A stretch of DNA of 42,129 nucleotides from a virus: the IMG/VR virus record IMGVR_UViG_3300021467_000012, positions 1 to 42,129 of that record. One strand, written 5' to 3'. Position numbers and translations under genes: made by a program. Position 1 is the stretch's first letter, and the number at the start of each line of letters is the position of its first letter. Shown here one piece after another: positions 16,333 to 22,402 of this stretch. The notes beneath the pieces were generated by a model. That model did not search any database and was not told where the DNA came from. It saw only the letters and a list, made by a program, of their open reading frames with translations.

Positions 16333-16427
16333 CCTTCTTTTAAATTGTTTACCTCTTTTTCGGTCGCCTTTCGTGGATTATATTCACTTGGCTTTAATTT
16401 ATCAATTTTTACTTTAAAAATTTTCAT
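16329..16427 (-). pseudogene. N-terminal remnant of a ParB/DNA-methyltransferase gene
   Basis: 32 codons. The first residues (VKIDKLKPSEYNPRKATEKE) are the start of the ParB-like nuclease domain found at the N-terminus of many phage DNA methyltransferases (I-x-x-L-K-P-x-x-x-N-P-R-x). The frame then stops at TGA, just where the HNH promoter begins. It still has a good promoter and an SD (AAAGGAGAG), so a short peptide may be made. Its partner is the C-terminal remnant beyond the HNH gene. Confidence 0.65.
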
Positions 16428-16437
16428 CTCTCCTTTA

Positions 16438-16466
16438 ATTATACCATATTTTCACTTATTTTTCAA
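16438..16466 (-). promoter_or_regulatory. Sigma70-type promoter for the ParB remnant / terminase operon
   Basis: TTGAAA (16466-16461), 17 bases, TATAAT (16443-16438) on the minus strand, followed by AAAGGAGAG and the ATG at 16427. This was probably the original promoter for the methyltransferase-terminase operon before the HNH gene arrived with its own. Confidence 0.75.
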
Positions 16467-16974
16467 CCTTGAAATGGTATATTTTCCAGTCCGGATACCC
16501 CGCAAACTTTGACTTCCTTCTCTCAAACTCGCCTTTCGTTTCCTTTTCCTTTAACTCTTTTTCGGTTGGTGGTTTTAAATACATTGTCTGCCTGCCAACT
16601 TCCACTATTAACTTTTCTATTTTGTTTTCTCTTGCCTCTTTTAGTAATCTGTCGTTTAAGCCAAACCACCAATCGCCATTCTTTTGGAATGCCTTTTGAA
16701 TGCCAATTCGCCAAAACCGCTTGCCGTCTAAAAGTAATTCTTCAACTTGGATGCCCCTGATTGTTTTGTTAGTGGTTTGTGTTAGAGGTTTTATAATACA
16801 ATTCTCGTATAATTTTTCATTCTTATACCATCCAAAAGCAGGATTACCGCACTTCCCACATTTTCCAATTCCTAAATCTTTTACTTCCTCTAATCTCTTA
16901 ATTACTTCCCGAACTAAAGAATCTGTATTTTTATTATTCAATGTTATTCCTTTTTGCTTCTTCATAAGTTTCAT
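16456..16974 (-). CDS. Zinc-ribbon-like hypothetical protein
   Basis: 172 aa. CGKCGNPAFGWYKNEKLYENC (about 38-58) contains CxxC and a further Cys, a likely zinc site. The rest is mixed, with WWFGLNDRLL and a charged tail ending KIYHFKVEK. No family recognised. The start could also be three codons later. Last intact gene of the early leftward block. Confidence 0.6.
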   Translation of the reverse strand: MKLMKKQKGITLNNKNTDSLVREVIKRLEEVKDLGIGKCGKCGNPAFGWYKNEKLYENCIIKPLTQTTNKTIRGIQVEELLLDGKRFWRIGIQKAFQKNGDWWFGLNDRLLKEARENKIEKLIVEVGRQTMYLKPPTEKELKEKETKGEFERRKSKFAGYPDWKIYHFKVEK

Positions 16975-16983
16975 ATTTTTTAC

Positions 16984-17259
16984 TTAGTTTTTTTTGGTTA
17001 TTTTTTGGATATAATTATTATGAAATCTTTTTCTTAAGGGTTTAATTAGAAATGCTAAAATCTTCCATAGAGAACTTTTACAGCCATAAATTGAGATTAC
17101 GCCTAAATCTATATGGGTTCCGTGCCATCGCCAAATATGAATTTGTGAAAATCCCCACCAAACAATTTCTAAATTTCCTAATTTTAACAAAATTTTTCCT
17201 TTTATTACTGGTAAAGGATAGCCAAAATCTAATTTTCTTTTAATATCTTTGTAATTCAT
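16984..17259 (-). CDS. Hypothetical small protein
   Basis: 91 aa, rich in aromatic and hydrophobic residues (VWWGFSQIHIWRWHGTHID) with a basic C-terminus. Not recognised. Its ATG overlaps the stop of the upstream HTH gene, so it is translated with it. Confidence 0.55.
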   Translation of the reverse strand: MNYKDIKRKLDFGYPLPVIKGKILLKLGNLEIVWWGFSQIHIWRWHGTHIDLGVISIYGCKSSLWKILAFLIKPLRKRFHNNYIQKITKKN

Positions 17260-17573
17260 TATCTTAATAATTTCTTTTTAGCGTAATTCAAATAATACTT
17301 TCTTATTTTTGGATTAGTCCAATATAAAACAGTTGAACGATTAATCTTAAATAATTCTGCAATAATTGTAGCAGGAATTAACTCGGCTAATTTTTTAATT
17401 TTTTCCTTCTCGGTTTTGCTCAATTTCCAACTTTTATTTTCACTCCGTAAGAAAGGATAAAAACGATAAAACTTTCCAGTTATTCTATTTCCTTTTTGAA
17501 AATATTTCCCAATTGCTTTATGGTCTTTAATAAACCGCCCTAATTTATCTCTTTTAATTTTATCTTCTCTCAT
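17259..17573 (-). CDS. HTH-containing DNA-binding protein
   Basis: 104 aa, very basic. A helix-turn-helix is visible in IPATIIAELFKINRSTVLYW (about residues 66-85), similar to HTH units in small phage regulators and homing-nuclease tails. The N-terminus KLGRFIKDHKAIG is of the kind seen beside such units. Probably binds DNA; target unknown. Overlaps the upstream gene by 14 bases. Confidence 0.6.
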   Translation of the reverse strand: MREDKIKRDKLGRFIKDHKAIGKYFQKGNRITGKFYRFYPFLRSENKSWKLSKTEKEKIKKLAELIPATIIAELFKINRSTVLYWTNPKIRKYYLNYAKKKLLR

Positions 17574-17796
17574 AATAAAAATTTTTCAATGTTTCTTTTA
17601 ATGGTTTCCCTCTATCTATGATTCTTTTCAATTCACATCCAAGAGAACTTTTTATTGAAATTTTTTCCATCGCCTCTATAAACTCATCCACTGATTTATA
17701 TTTTTTCACTTCTTTTGCTAATAAGTTTAGTTCCTCTAACCACCTCTTATCCTTTTCTAACATTTCTTCTTTAATTGTTTTCATTTCTTTTTCCAT
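17560..17796 (-). CDS. Hypothetical helical protein
   Basis: 78 aa, charged and helical, likely a short coiled coil (residues 1-50). No motif. Starts with the AAAAACT-ATG leader and overlaps the HTH gene by 14 bases. Confidence 0.55.
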   Translation of the reverse strand: MEKEMKTIKEEMLEKDKRWLEELNLLAKEVKKYKSVDEFIEAMEKISIKSSLGCELKRIIDRGKPLKETLKNFYYERR

Positions 17797-17801
17797 AGTT
17801 T

Positions 17802-18035
17802 TTATTTTATCAAATTCACCCTTTGTGGCGGTTCTCTATACACCACCAACTTTTTCTTTTTCCAACCTCTTATCCTTTTATAATCAACTCGCAATAGGCA
17901 ATTCGGATTCTCGCAGATATAAGTAAAGTTCTGGGTTGGCGTCTTGTCGTCGTCCATTACTCGGACAATCTCGGACATTCTTGACTTGCAAGCGGGGCAA
18001 ATGTTGTTCTTTTTATTTTTGGTTTGGTTTTGCAT
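17802..18035 (-). CDS. Zinc-ribbon protein
   Basis: 77 aa from the ATG at 18035, chosen over an in-frame TTG four codons upstream because AAAACT directly precedes this ATG as at many genes here. CPACKSRM and CENPNCLLR give a CxxC...CxxxxC zinc ribbon. Basic C-terminus. Such proteins often bind nucleic acid or act as small transcription modulators. A three-hairpin RNA element sits just upstream and may control it. Confidence 0.65.
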   Translation of the reverse strand: MQNQTKNKKNNICPACKSRMSEIVRVMDDDKTPTQNFTYICENPNCLLRVDYKRIRGWKKKKLVVYREPPQRVNLIK

Positions 18036-18052
18036 AGTTTTCTTCAAATCCC

Positions 18053-18143
18053 CCGCCAGCCATTGTTCACCTTTCGGTCTTTGTTCTGGCGGTCGAGGAA
18101 AGAAGGTCGATACTTTCCTCTATCCCGACACTCTTCAGTGCCG
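18053..18143 (-). ncRNA. Three-hairpin structured leader RNA
   Basis: In an AT-rich genome this 90-base stretch is GC-rich and folds, on the minus strand, into three tandem hairpins: CGGCACT/AGTGTCG with a GAAG loop (18143-18126), GAGGAAAG/CTTTCCTC (18120-18095), and CCGCCAG/CTGGCGG (18092-18053) capped by ACC-GAAA-GGT, a GNRA tetraloop. A pair that is G-U on the minus strand would be an A-C mismatch on the plus strand, so the minus strand is the likely RNA. It lies between two genes, 18 bases before an ATG: a riboswitch-like leader or small RNA. Confidence 0.6.
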
Positions 18144-18151
18144 AGCAAAAA

Positions 18152-18352
18152 TTATTTTACTTCCTCAGTTCTTGCTATAAAAGCGTCTAAAATATTTGCT
18201 GATTGAGCTAATTCTTCATATGCTTTTTCCCATAATTCATTCAATCCCTCTGTTTTTGATTCTTCCCAAGCTTTTTCTCTTAAAGCAATAAAAAAATTGC
18301 GACCGTGTAAATCTATTAGCTTCTTATAATACTCTATTGAATTTTCTTTCAT
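18152..18352 (-). CDS. Hypothetical small helical protein
   Basis: 66 aa, helical, with AREKAWEES-like charged helices and a hydrophobic end (ANILDAFIART). No motif. Its stop lies 9 bases before the three-hairpin RNA element. Leader TTTACT-ATG. Confidence 0.55.
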   Translation of the reverse strand: MKENSIEYYKKLIDLHGRNFFIALREKAWEESKTEGLNELWEKAYEELAQSANILDAFIARTEEVK

Positions 18353-18382
18353 AGTAAATTTTTATTATGTTGATTATAAATT

Positions 18383-18586
18383 TTAACGACCTTTATAAGT
18401 CTTCTCTAAAAATTCAATTAAAGCCATAACTGTATATTCTAACGACTTAATCTTGTCTTTCTTACAATATTCTTCCCATCCTTCAAAAGAAAAATTATTC
18501 CCAGCCCAACTTATCCAATCATTTCTAATTAACCGTTGTTTTATTTCTTCTATTTCTTCTTTAATCATCTTCTTCTTTTTTTTCAT
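18383..18586 (-). CDS. Hypothetical small protein
   Basis: 67 aa, Lys-rich start, then WISWAGNNFSFEGWEEYC and a helical end. Unrecognised. Its 3' end carries AAAGGTCGT, a variant of the junction element, before the next gene. Preceded by a long-stem hairpin in the leader. Confidence 0.55.
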   Translation of the reverse strand: MKKKKKMIKEEIEEIKQRLIRNDWISWAGNNFSFEGWEEYCKKDKIKSLEYTVMALIEFLEKTYKGR

Positions 18587-18603
18587 ACTTCTTTTTTATT
18601 TCC

Positions 18604-18680
18604 ACACCTTCCAACCGTGACCCGCCACCATTTCCTTGTATCCACAATTTGACAGCGACGGGTCACGAGAAGGAAAGTGT
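18604..18680 (-). promoter_or_regulatory. Long-stem hairpin between two small genes
   Basis: CGTGACCCG at 18616-18624 pairs perfectly with CGGGTCACG at 18659-18667, extended by CACCTTCC / GGAAAGTG with one mismatch. There is no U-tract after it on the minus strand, so it is not an ordinary terminator. It ends 18 bases before the ATG at 18586 and holds GGAAGG, a possible weak SD, in its lower stem, so it could gate translation or protect an RNA end. Confidence 0.5.
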
Positions 18681-18684
18681 TATT

Positions 18685-18840
18685 TTACTCCCCTTCTACC
18701 TCTTCTCCTTCGTTTTCTCCAGTGCTTTCGCCTTCTGGTTGTTGGGCTGGAGTTTCAGGAGAAGATTCAGAAGGTGCCTCGGTTTCTTCTACTGGTTGGG
18801 CTTCAACCTCCTGTTCGTCCTGTAATTTGAACTCAATCAT
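18685..18840 (-). CDS. 51-aa highly acidic protein
   Basis: After MIEFKLQDEQ the protein is almost only Glu, Pro, Ser, Thr, Gln and Gly, strongly negative and disordered. Such acidic peptides can mimic DNA or occupy basic protein surfaces, which in phages is a common anti-host strategy (known of the class, not shown here). The leader is AAGGTCGGTTAAA 26 bases upstream, then an A/T stretch and ATG. Confidence 0.6.
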   Translation of the reverse strand: MIEFKLQDEQEVEAQPVEETEAPSESSPETPAQQPEGESTGENEGEEVEGE

Positions 18841-18867
18841 ATTTTTTTATTTTTTTAACCGACCTTG

Positions 18868-19242
18868 TTAATACAAATTCATTGCTTCACCTTGCTGGGC
18901 TTCAAATGTGGTTCGCAAAGAGGACAACATTTTCTCCATTCCTTTCAACTTCATTTTTAAAGCAATCTCTTTTTTTCCGTATTCAGTCAATTCGTATTCA
19001 ATATCGGCTTTCTTGTCTGACTTCACTTTCTTTCTCACTTCCTTCCAAATTTCTGCCTTCTTTATTAAAATCATTGCTAATTCCATTCCTAAATAGAAAA
19101 ACTCGGCAGACAAATACTCTCTAAATTTTATCACCTCTTGCGGTGTTAACTCGTCTTTATTCTTTAAGTATTCAGCAATTTTTTCAACCGTCAACTCGCT
19201 TTTAGGTTCTTTTTCTTTTAAAATGTCTTTTGCTATTTTCAT
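18868..19242 (-). CDS. Hypothetical helical early protein
   Basis: 124 aa, all helical by composition. The C-terminal half (KADIEYELTEYGKKEIALKM, then KGMEKMLSSLRTTFEAQ) resembles small proteins I associate with phage early or recombination operons, with no known function. It follows the next upstream gene by 2 bases. AAGGTCGG sits directly after its stop and belongs to the next gene's leader. Confidence 0.6.
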   Translation of the reverse strand: MKIAKDILKEKEPKSELTVEKIAEYLKNKDELTPQEVIKFREYLSAEFFYLGMELAMILIKKAEIWKEVRKKVKSDKKADIEYELTEYGKKEIALKMKLKGMEKMLSSLRTTFEAQQGEAMNLY

Positions 19243-19244
19243 TT

Positions 19245-19688
19245 TTAAAAACTTTCTTCAATTGCTTTTTGTTCTATTTCTTTTTCAACTTCCTCTTTGG
19301 TTTTCTCTACTTCACTTTTGAAATCCTTTTTGTATTCTTTCATTCTCTCTACATAAGGCAGTAATTGTTCAAAGGTTTCTTCTGGTTGCTTCAAAACTTC
19401 CACTTCGTAAATTGTCTTTTCGTTGATATACTTTCTCTTAATTTTGATAACGCTTCCTTCTTGAATGTCAGCCAGTTCTTGGATTAACTGATAACTTGCT
19501 GTCAATAAAGTTTTCAACTCTTTATTATGGACTACATATAACCTCAACCCTTTCTTTGTATTTCCGATCGCATCCTTAAACTCAACCATTTCACCACCCA
19601 AAATTGCCACTACAACCTCTTTGTATTCTTTTAAACTTAATTTTGGTAGAAATTTATTTTGTTTTAGCCAATCTCTTGCTATTTGCAT
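19245..19688 (-). CDS. Possible OB-fold / ssDNA-binding-like protein
   Basis: 147 aa. The middle (LTASYQLIQELADIQEGSVI, then KIKRKYINEKTIYEVEVL) has the alternating pattern of an OB-fold strand pair as in phage single-stranded DNA-binding proteins, and the tail is an acidic coiled coil (residues 105-147), also usual for SSBs. No conserved signature confirms this. It sits in the block where replication genes would be expected. Confidence 0.5.
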   Translation of the reverse strand: MQIARDWLKQNKFLPKLSLKEYKEVVVAILGGEMVEFKDAIGNTKKGLRLYVVHNKELKTLLTASYQLIQELADIQEGSVIKIKRKYINEKTIYEVEVLKQPEETFEQLLPYVERMKEYKKDFKSEVEKTKEEVEKEIEQKAIEESF

Positions 19689-19699
19689 AATAGTTTTTT

Positions 19700-20086
19700 T
19701 TAAAATGGTTCAATTTGCTCTTTTTGTTTCATTTCCTCTATTTTTGCTTCGTCTTTCCTTTTCTTTGCCTCAACCGTTTTCTCTAAATAATCTTTCAAAA
19801 CACTAAAAGTATATTCATCGCCAACATCTAACATTGCTTTTAGCCAACTCTTAATCCTTAAAACATCTTTAATTGCTTGTTCAAAATGTTCGTCTTTTAA
19901 GTCATCTTTGTATAATTGCTTCAAAACACAATATATTTGAACTGCATCTCGTTGAACTGATAACGCTCTCATTGAATTCTCTTTCTTTCTGTTTTGCTCC
20001 TCAATCATCTTTTCTTTTCTTTTTTGAGCAAGATATATTTGCCTTGCTTTTTTTTCAACTATCTCTTCAATTTTTTTGTCTTCCAT
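19700..20086 (-). CDS. Hypothetical coiled-coil early protein
   Basis: 128 aa. A basic coiled coil (1-40), a compact helical centre (RALSVQRDAVQIYCVLKQLY, about 39-58) and a Lys/Glu tail. Unrecognised. Followed after 11 bases by the OB-like gene. Confidence 0.55.
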   Translation of the reverse strand: MEDKKIEEIVEKKARQIYLAQKRKEKMIEEQNRKKENSMRALSVQRDAVQIYCVLKQLYKDDLKDEHFEQAIKDVLRIKSWLKAMLDVGDEYTFSVLKDYLEKTVEAKKRKDEAKIEEMKQKEQIEPF

Positions 20087-20126
20087 AATTTTGATTTTTT
20101 TAAAAAGTTTTTCACTTTTTTCTTAC

Positions 20127-20471
20127 TTATTCTTTTATTTCTTTTCTTATCTTTTCCATTTTCTCATCGTATTCTTTTCTCATTTTTTCAGCTAATTTTG
20201 GATTATCTTCCTCTGAAAACCAACAAGGAATTCTTTTTTCTTTGCCATCTTTATAATATATAACAAGCATTGGTGTTGCCCAATAACTCGTAAAATAACA
20301 CTTAAACACTCTCTGTCTCCTCCATTTACCATCACTCCAAATTACTTCGTGATTCCAAAATTCATCACCGTTTAATATAAGTGCTGCTTCTTTAATATTC
20401 TTACTATCTTTTAAAGCTAATTCTTTTTTTAAAATCTCCTTTGCCTTTTTTCTATCTAAATACATTTGCAT
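20127..20471 (-). CDS. Hypothetical early protein
   Basis: 114 aa, with a Trp/Tyr-rich core (DEFWNHEVIWSDGKWRRQRV, then FTSYWATPMLVIYYKDGKE) that is likely a small beta domain, and a helical charged tail. No family recognised. It has the AAAAAACT-ATG leader, preceded by a strong hairpin. Confidence 0.55.
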   Translation of the reverse strand: MQMYLDRKKAKEILKKELALKDSKNIKEAALILNGDEFWNHEVIWSDGKWRRQRVFKCYFTSYWATPMLVIYYKDGKEKRIPCWFSEEDNPKLAEKMRKEYDEKMEKIRKEIKE

Positions 20472-20491
20472 AGTTTTTTGTTTTGATTTTT

Positions 20492-20537
20492 ACAGGATGG
20501 GGCAGGTCTGCTACCGTTCCTCCCCACCCCATCCTGT
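20492..20537 (-). promoter_or_regulatory. Strong leader hairpin
   Basis: ACAGGATGGGG (20492-20502) pairs perfectly over 11 bp with CCCCATCCTGT (20527-20537); the 24-base loop holds a smaller GGT/ACC stem. It lies between two genes, 20 bases upstream of the ATG at 20471, and the AAGGTCGG element is just beyond it. On the minus strand it is followed by AAAAATC, not a U-run, so a terminator is unlikely; a translation control or RNA-stability role is more plausible. Confidence 0.55.
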
Positions 20538-20550
20538 GTAGCCGACCTTT

Positions 20551-20760
20551 TTAATTTGGCATATAACCCCAGTATTTTTCCTCTAAACTCAAGTCAACTT
20601 CGTCGTCCTCTATTGTGTAGTCATCTTTATCTTTGAATTCTATATTTTTAAATTCTCTTTCTAACTTTCCCAGTTCGGCTTCAGCCATTTCAAATGTTCC
20701 CGCTGACCTTTTCGCTAACACTTCTCCTTTTTCGTTTTTGACAATTATTTCAATTAACAT
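20551..20760 (-). CDS. Hypothetical small acidic protein
   Basis: 69 aa. MLIEIIVKNEKGEVLAKRSA looks like a beta hairpin, followed by a helix and an acidic tail. Unrecognised. Leader: AAGGTCGGCTAAA 24 bases upstream and AAAACT directly before ATG, the clearest example of both junction elements together. Confidence 0.6.
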   Translation of the reverse strand: MLIEIIVKNEKGEVLAKRSAGTFEMAEAELGKLEREFKNIEFKDKDDYTIEDDEVDLSLEEKYWGYMPN

Positions 20761-20776
20761 AGTTTTTTTTATTTAG

Positions 20777-20784
20777 CCGACCTT
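20777..20784 (-). repeat. AAGGTCGG gene-junction element (one of eight exact copies)
   Basis: Exact copies, all read on the minus strand, lie at 10231-10238, 12034-12041, 18859-18866, 20542-20549, 20777-20784, 21127-21134, 27472-27479 and 27944-27951. Seven of them are 24-33 bases upstream of a start codon; the copy at 20542-20549 is 78 bases upstream with a hairpin in between. Consensus (A/C)AAGGTCGG(C/T)TAAA. Near copies are at 533-540, 5177-5184 and 18387-18394. Position and strand bias argue for a leader signal. Confidence 0.7.
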
Positions 20785-20785
20785 G

Positions 20786-20932
20786 TTATAAATGCTTATA
20801 TCTTTTCTCTTCCCAGTCCTCGTAGCACTCCTCGCAAATAACAATTCTCATTCCAACTTTATCTTTCGGGCTTTCAGTAATTCTTACTTCCTTTCCTTTT
20901 TTGATTTTTTTATTACATAACTGACACCTCAT
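20786..20932 (-). CDS. 48-aa zinc-ribbon protein
   Basis: MRCQLCNKK near the start and ICEECYEDW near residues 32-39 give two CxxC pairs, a compact zinc ribbon. Such small proteins often act in transcription or nucleic-acid binding. It starts 7 bases after the upstream membrane peptide gene. No SD. Confidence 0.65.
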   Translation of the reverse strand: MRCQLCNKKIKKGKEVRITESPKDKVGMRIVICEECYEDWEEKRYKHL

Positions 20933-20938
20933 ATTTTT

Positions 20939-21109
20939 TTAACTTAACATTAGCAACACAGCAAACATCAACCCTGCCAAAATTATCATTAGAATGCCAG
21001 CCACTATTGTCTCTACCCAATTCTCTTCCTTACAGCAAAGGGTTTTCTTTCGCCATTCGTCCAATTGCTTGTCCCATTCTTTGAAATCTTTTTGTGTGTA
21101 GATGTTCAT
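20939..21109 (-). CDS. 56-aa single-pass membrane protein
   Basis: A soluble charged N-terminus (1-30) followed by one strong membrane helix (VETIVAGILMIILAGLMFAV, about 32-51) to the end: an inside-out tail-anchored layout. Its own promoter and the AAGGTCGG element lie upstream. Function unknown; early small membrane proteins in phages often act in superinfection exclusion or envelope stress (general knowledge, not shown here). Confidence 0.65.
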   Translation of the reverse strand: MNIYTQKDFKEWDKQLDEWRKKTLCCKEENWVETIVAGILMIILAGLMFAVLLMLS

Positions 21110-21159
21110 TTTTGTTTATTTTTTTGCCGACCTTGTTTTTTTAATCTTTTCTTTAATTC

Positions 21160-21187
21160 ATTTTAAGAAAGAAAAATTTTTTGTCAA
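21160..21187 (-). promoter_or_regulatory. Sigma70-type promoter, cassette copy 2
   Basis: TTGACA (21187-21182), 16 bases, TAAAAT (21165-21160). It is followed by AATTAAAGAAAAGATTAAAAA and preceded by a DnaA box, the same layout as the stronger promoter at 21386-21413, so the two look like a duplicated cassette. It drives the 56-aa membrane protein and the small genes below. Confidence 0.6.
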
Positions 21188-21192
21188 GTCAA

Positions 21193-21363
21193 TTATGTGG
21201 ATAACTTTTTAAATGTTTTGTAGTGGTAGTAAACCAGCGGGGCTGACATTTTGAGTTGGTTGCCAATTTCGTAATAGGCAAGATTGTCTTCGTCTCTCAT
21301 TTTAGCAATAATTTTTTTCAATTCTATTTTGACTGGTCTGCCAAGTTTGTTTTTCCTTGCCAT
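21193..21363 (-). CDS. 56-aa HTH / AT-hook-like DNA-binding protein
   Basis: Starts MARKNKLGRPVKIELKKI, where the basic KLGRPVK resembles an AT-hook, then a helix-turn-helix (NLAYYEIGNQLKMSAPLVYY, about 27-46). An in-frame TTG 33 bases upstream is rejected because it lies at the -10 box. Its last codons (LST stop) contain the DnaA box TTATCCACA. A small regulator placed between two copies of a promoter cassette is a good candidate for autoregulation. Confidence 0.65.
   Translation of the reverse strand: MARKNKLGRPVKIELKKIIAKMRDEDNLAYYEIGNQLKMSAPLVYYHYKTFKKLST
21196..21204 (-). promoter_or_regulatory. DnaA box (TTATCCACA)
   Basis: Perfect match to the bacterial DnaA-box consensus, minus strand, 8 bases upstream of the -35 of the promoter at 21160-21187. 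It overlaps the last codons of the HTH gene. Confidence 0.55.
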
Positions 21364-21385
21364 AATTTTTTTTATCTTTTCTTTA

Positions 21386-21413
21386 ATTATACTCAACTTT
21401 TATTTTTTGTCAA
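21386..21413 (-). promoter_or_regulatory. Consensus sigma70 promoter, cassette copy 1
   Basis: TTGACA (21413-21408), 16 bases, TATAAT (21391-21386), minus strand, with a DnaA box 8 bases upstream of the -35. It drives the small HTH gene from about 21379 with a leader of about 16 bases and the early genes beyond. Confidence 0.8.
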
Positions 21414-21421
21414 ATTTTTTA

Positions 21422-21430
21422 TGTGGATAA
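21422..21430 (-). promoter_or_regulatory. DnaA box (TTATCCACA)
   Basis: Second perfect copy, same strand, 226 bases from the first, in the gap after the 196-aa gene and upstream of a consensus promoter. A variant (TTCTCCACA) stands in the same place before the promoter at 24702-24729. It may make these promoters respond to host DnaA, or mark an origin. Confidence 0.55.
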
Positions 21431-21441
21431 CTCAAACTTTT

Positions 21442-22032
21442 TTAAGTCCAATATAATAATACCATTGCATCTTTCTTAATACAATTAATAAATTTTTCAT
21501 CAACCAAATTTGGATTAAAGGGATCTACTATAAAATGCTCGCCATTTTTTGTTGGTATTCTCTCCCATATCTCTATCTTGTTTTCTGACAGAAATCTAAT
21601 AAAATAATTAAGCTCTTCTTCATTATCTACATCTATTAAAAAATAACTTGTCTTCCTACTTGTTGGTTTCATCAATGCTGATATAAACCTATTTCTTATA
21701 TCAATATAAAATTTATTTCTAATACTTATTTGATCATAATCACTTGCCAGCATCATTTCTTTAAATTTCCTTATGGCTTTTTCCATATTTCTGCTATTCA
21801 CGGACATATAAATTCTTTCGCTTTCTCCAATTTGTTCTAATAATGTTTCTATTGCTTCTTCTGCCTCTCTTATATTAGTTGTTATTATTTTCGTAGCCAC
21901 CCTGTCTGGATGATGACTTTTTCCACCTTCTTTATTTCTTTTAGTTAACATAAATACACGAACACCATCAAAAAAGTGTTTATGATTAAATTTTTTTAAA
22001 ATTTTATTTCTAATGTCATCTATGTTATACAT
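21442..22032 (-). CDS. Possible archaeo-eukaryotic primase-like protein
   Basis: 196 aa. YFLIDVDNEEEL (about 130-141) looks like the hhDhD motif I of AEP/PrimPol folds, and TKNGEHFIVDPFN (160-172) like the sxH motif II; no clear third acidic motif follows. The N-terminal part (ERIYMSVNSRNMEKAIRKF) resembles small phage proteins with this layout. If correct, this is the only replication enzyme here. Catalytic ability is doubtful; it could equally be an unrelated alpha/beta protein. Overlaps the upstream gene by 8 bases. Confidence 0.4.
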   Translation of the reverse strand: MYNIDDIRNKILKKFNHKHFFDGVRVFMLTKRNKEGGKSHHPDRVATKIITTNIREAEEAIETLLEQIGESERIYMSVNSRNMEKAIRKFKEMMLASDYDQISIRNKFYIDIRNRFISALMKPTSRKTSYFLIDVDNEEELNYFIRFLSENKIEIWERIPTKNGEHFIVDPFNPNLVDEKFINCIKKDAMVLLYWT

Positions 22033-22402
22033 TTTTAAATTTCTCTTTTATCTCATTTTTAACATCAGTTAAACCAAACTCTCGCCAACTACCTTTTCTC
22101 ATTTCGTTCAAAGCATTGTTGACAACTTTCCAAAACTCACTTTCTCTTTTTCTTTTAATTTCTAAAATAATTTTCAGGACATTTTTACTTAACATTACAT
22201 TTATTTTTGGTTGCAATTTTTTTTCATTCTTAACAAAGTAAACTATTAATTGTTCAACCTCACTTACTGACATTTTTTCTAATACTTTTTTAAGAAATTT
22301 AATATCTCTACCAAAATTTATTTCAACCTTGTCTTGCTTTCTTAATTTTTCAACACATTCTTTAAAAAACCTTATTAAGTTTAGATAATCTTTTCTTTTC
22401 AT
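22025..22402 (-). CDS. Hypothetical helical protein
   Basis: 125 aa, all helical and charged, with repeated short amphipathic helices. No motif. It overlaps the primase-like gene, which suggests joint function, possibly as a helical partner in replication (inference). Its start overlaps the TGA of the 45-aa gene upstream. Confidence 0.6.
   Translation of the reverse strand: MKRKDYLNLIRFFKECVEKLRKQDKVEINFGRDIKFLKKVLEKMSVSEVEQLIVYFVKNEKKLQPKINVMLSKNVLKIILEIKRKRESEFWKVVNNALNEMRKGSWREFGLTDVKNEIKEKFKNV

Noticed and set aside
16329-16427. Functional short ParB-like regulator
   Set aside because: Only the first 32 residues of the domain remain, without the catalytic or DNA-binding parts; a gene remnant is more likely.
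20492-20537. Intrinsic terminator
   Set aside because: No U-run follows the stem on the transcribed strand.
21364-21396. TTG start for the small HTH gene
   Set aside because: The TTG at 21396 lies next to the -10 box, upstream of the expected transcription start, so it would not be in the mRNA.
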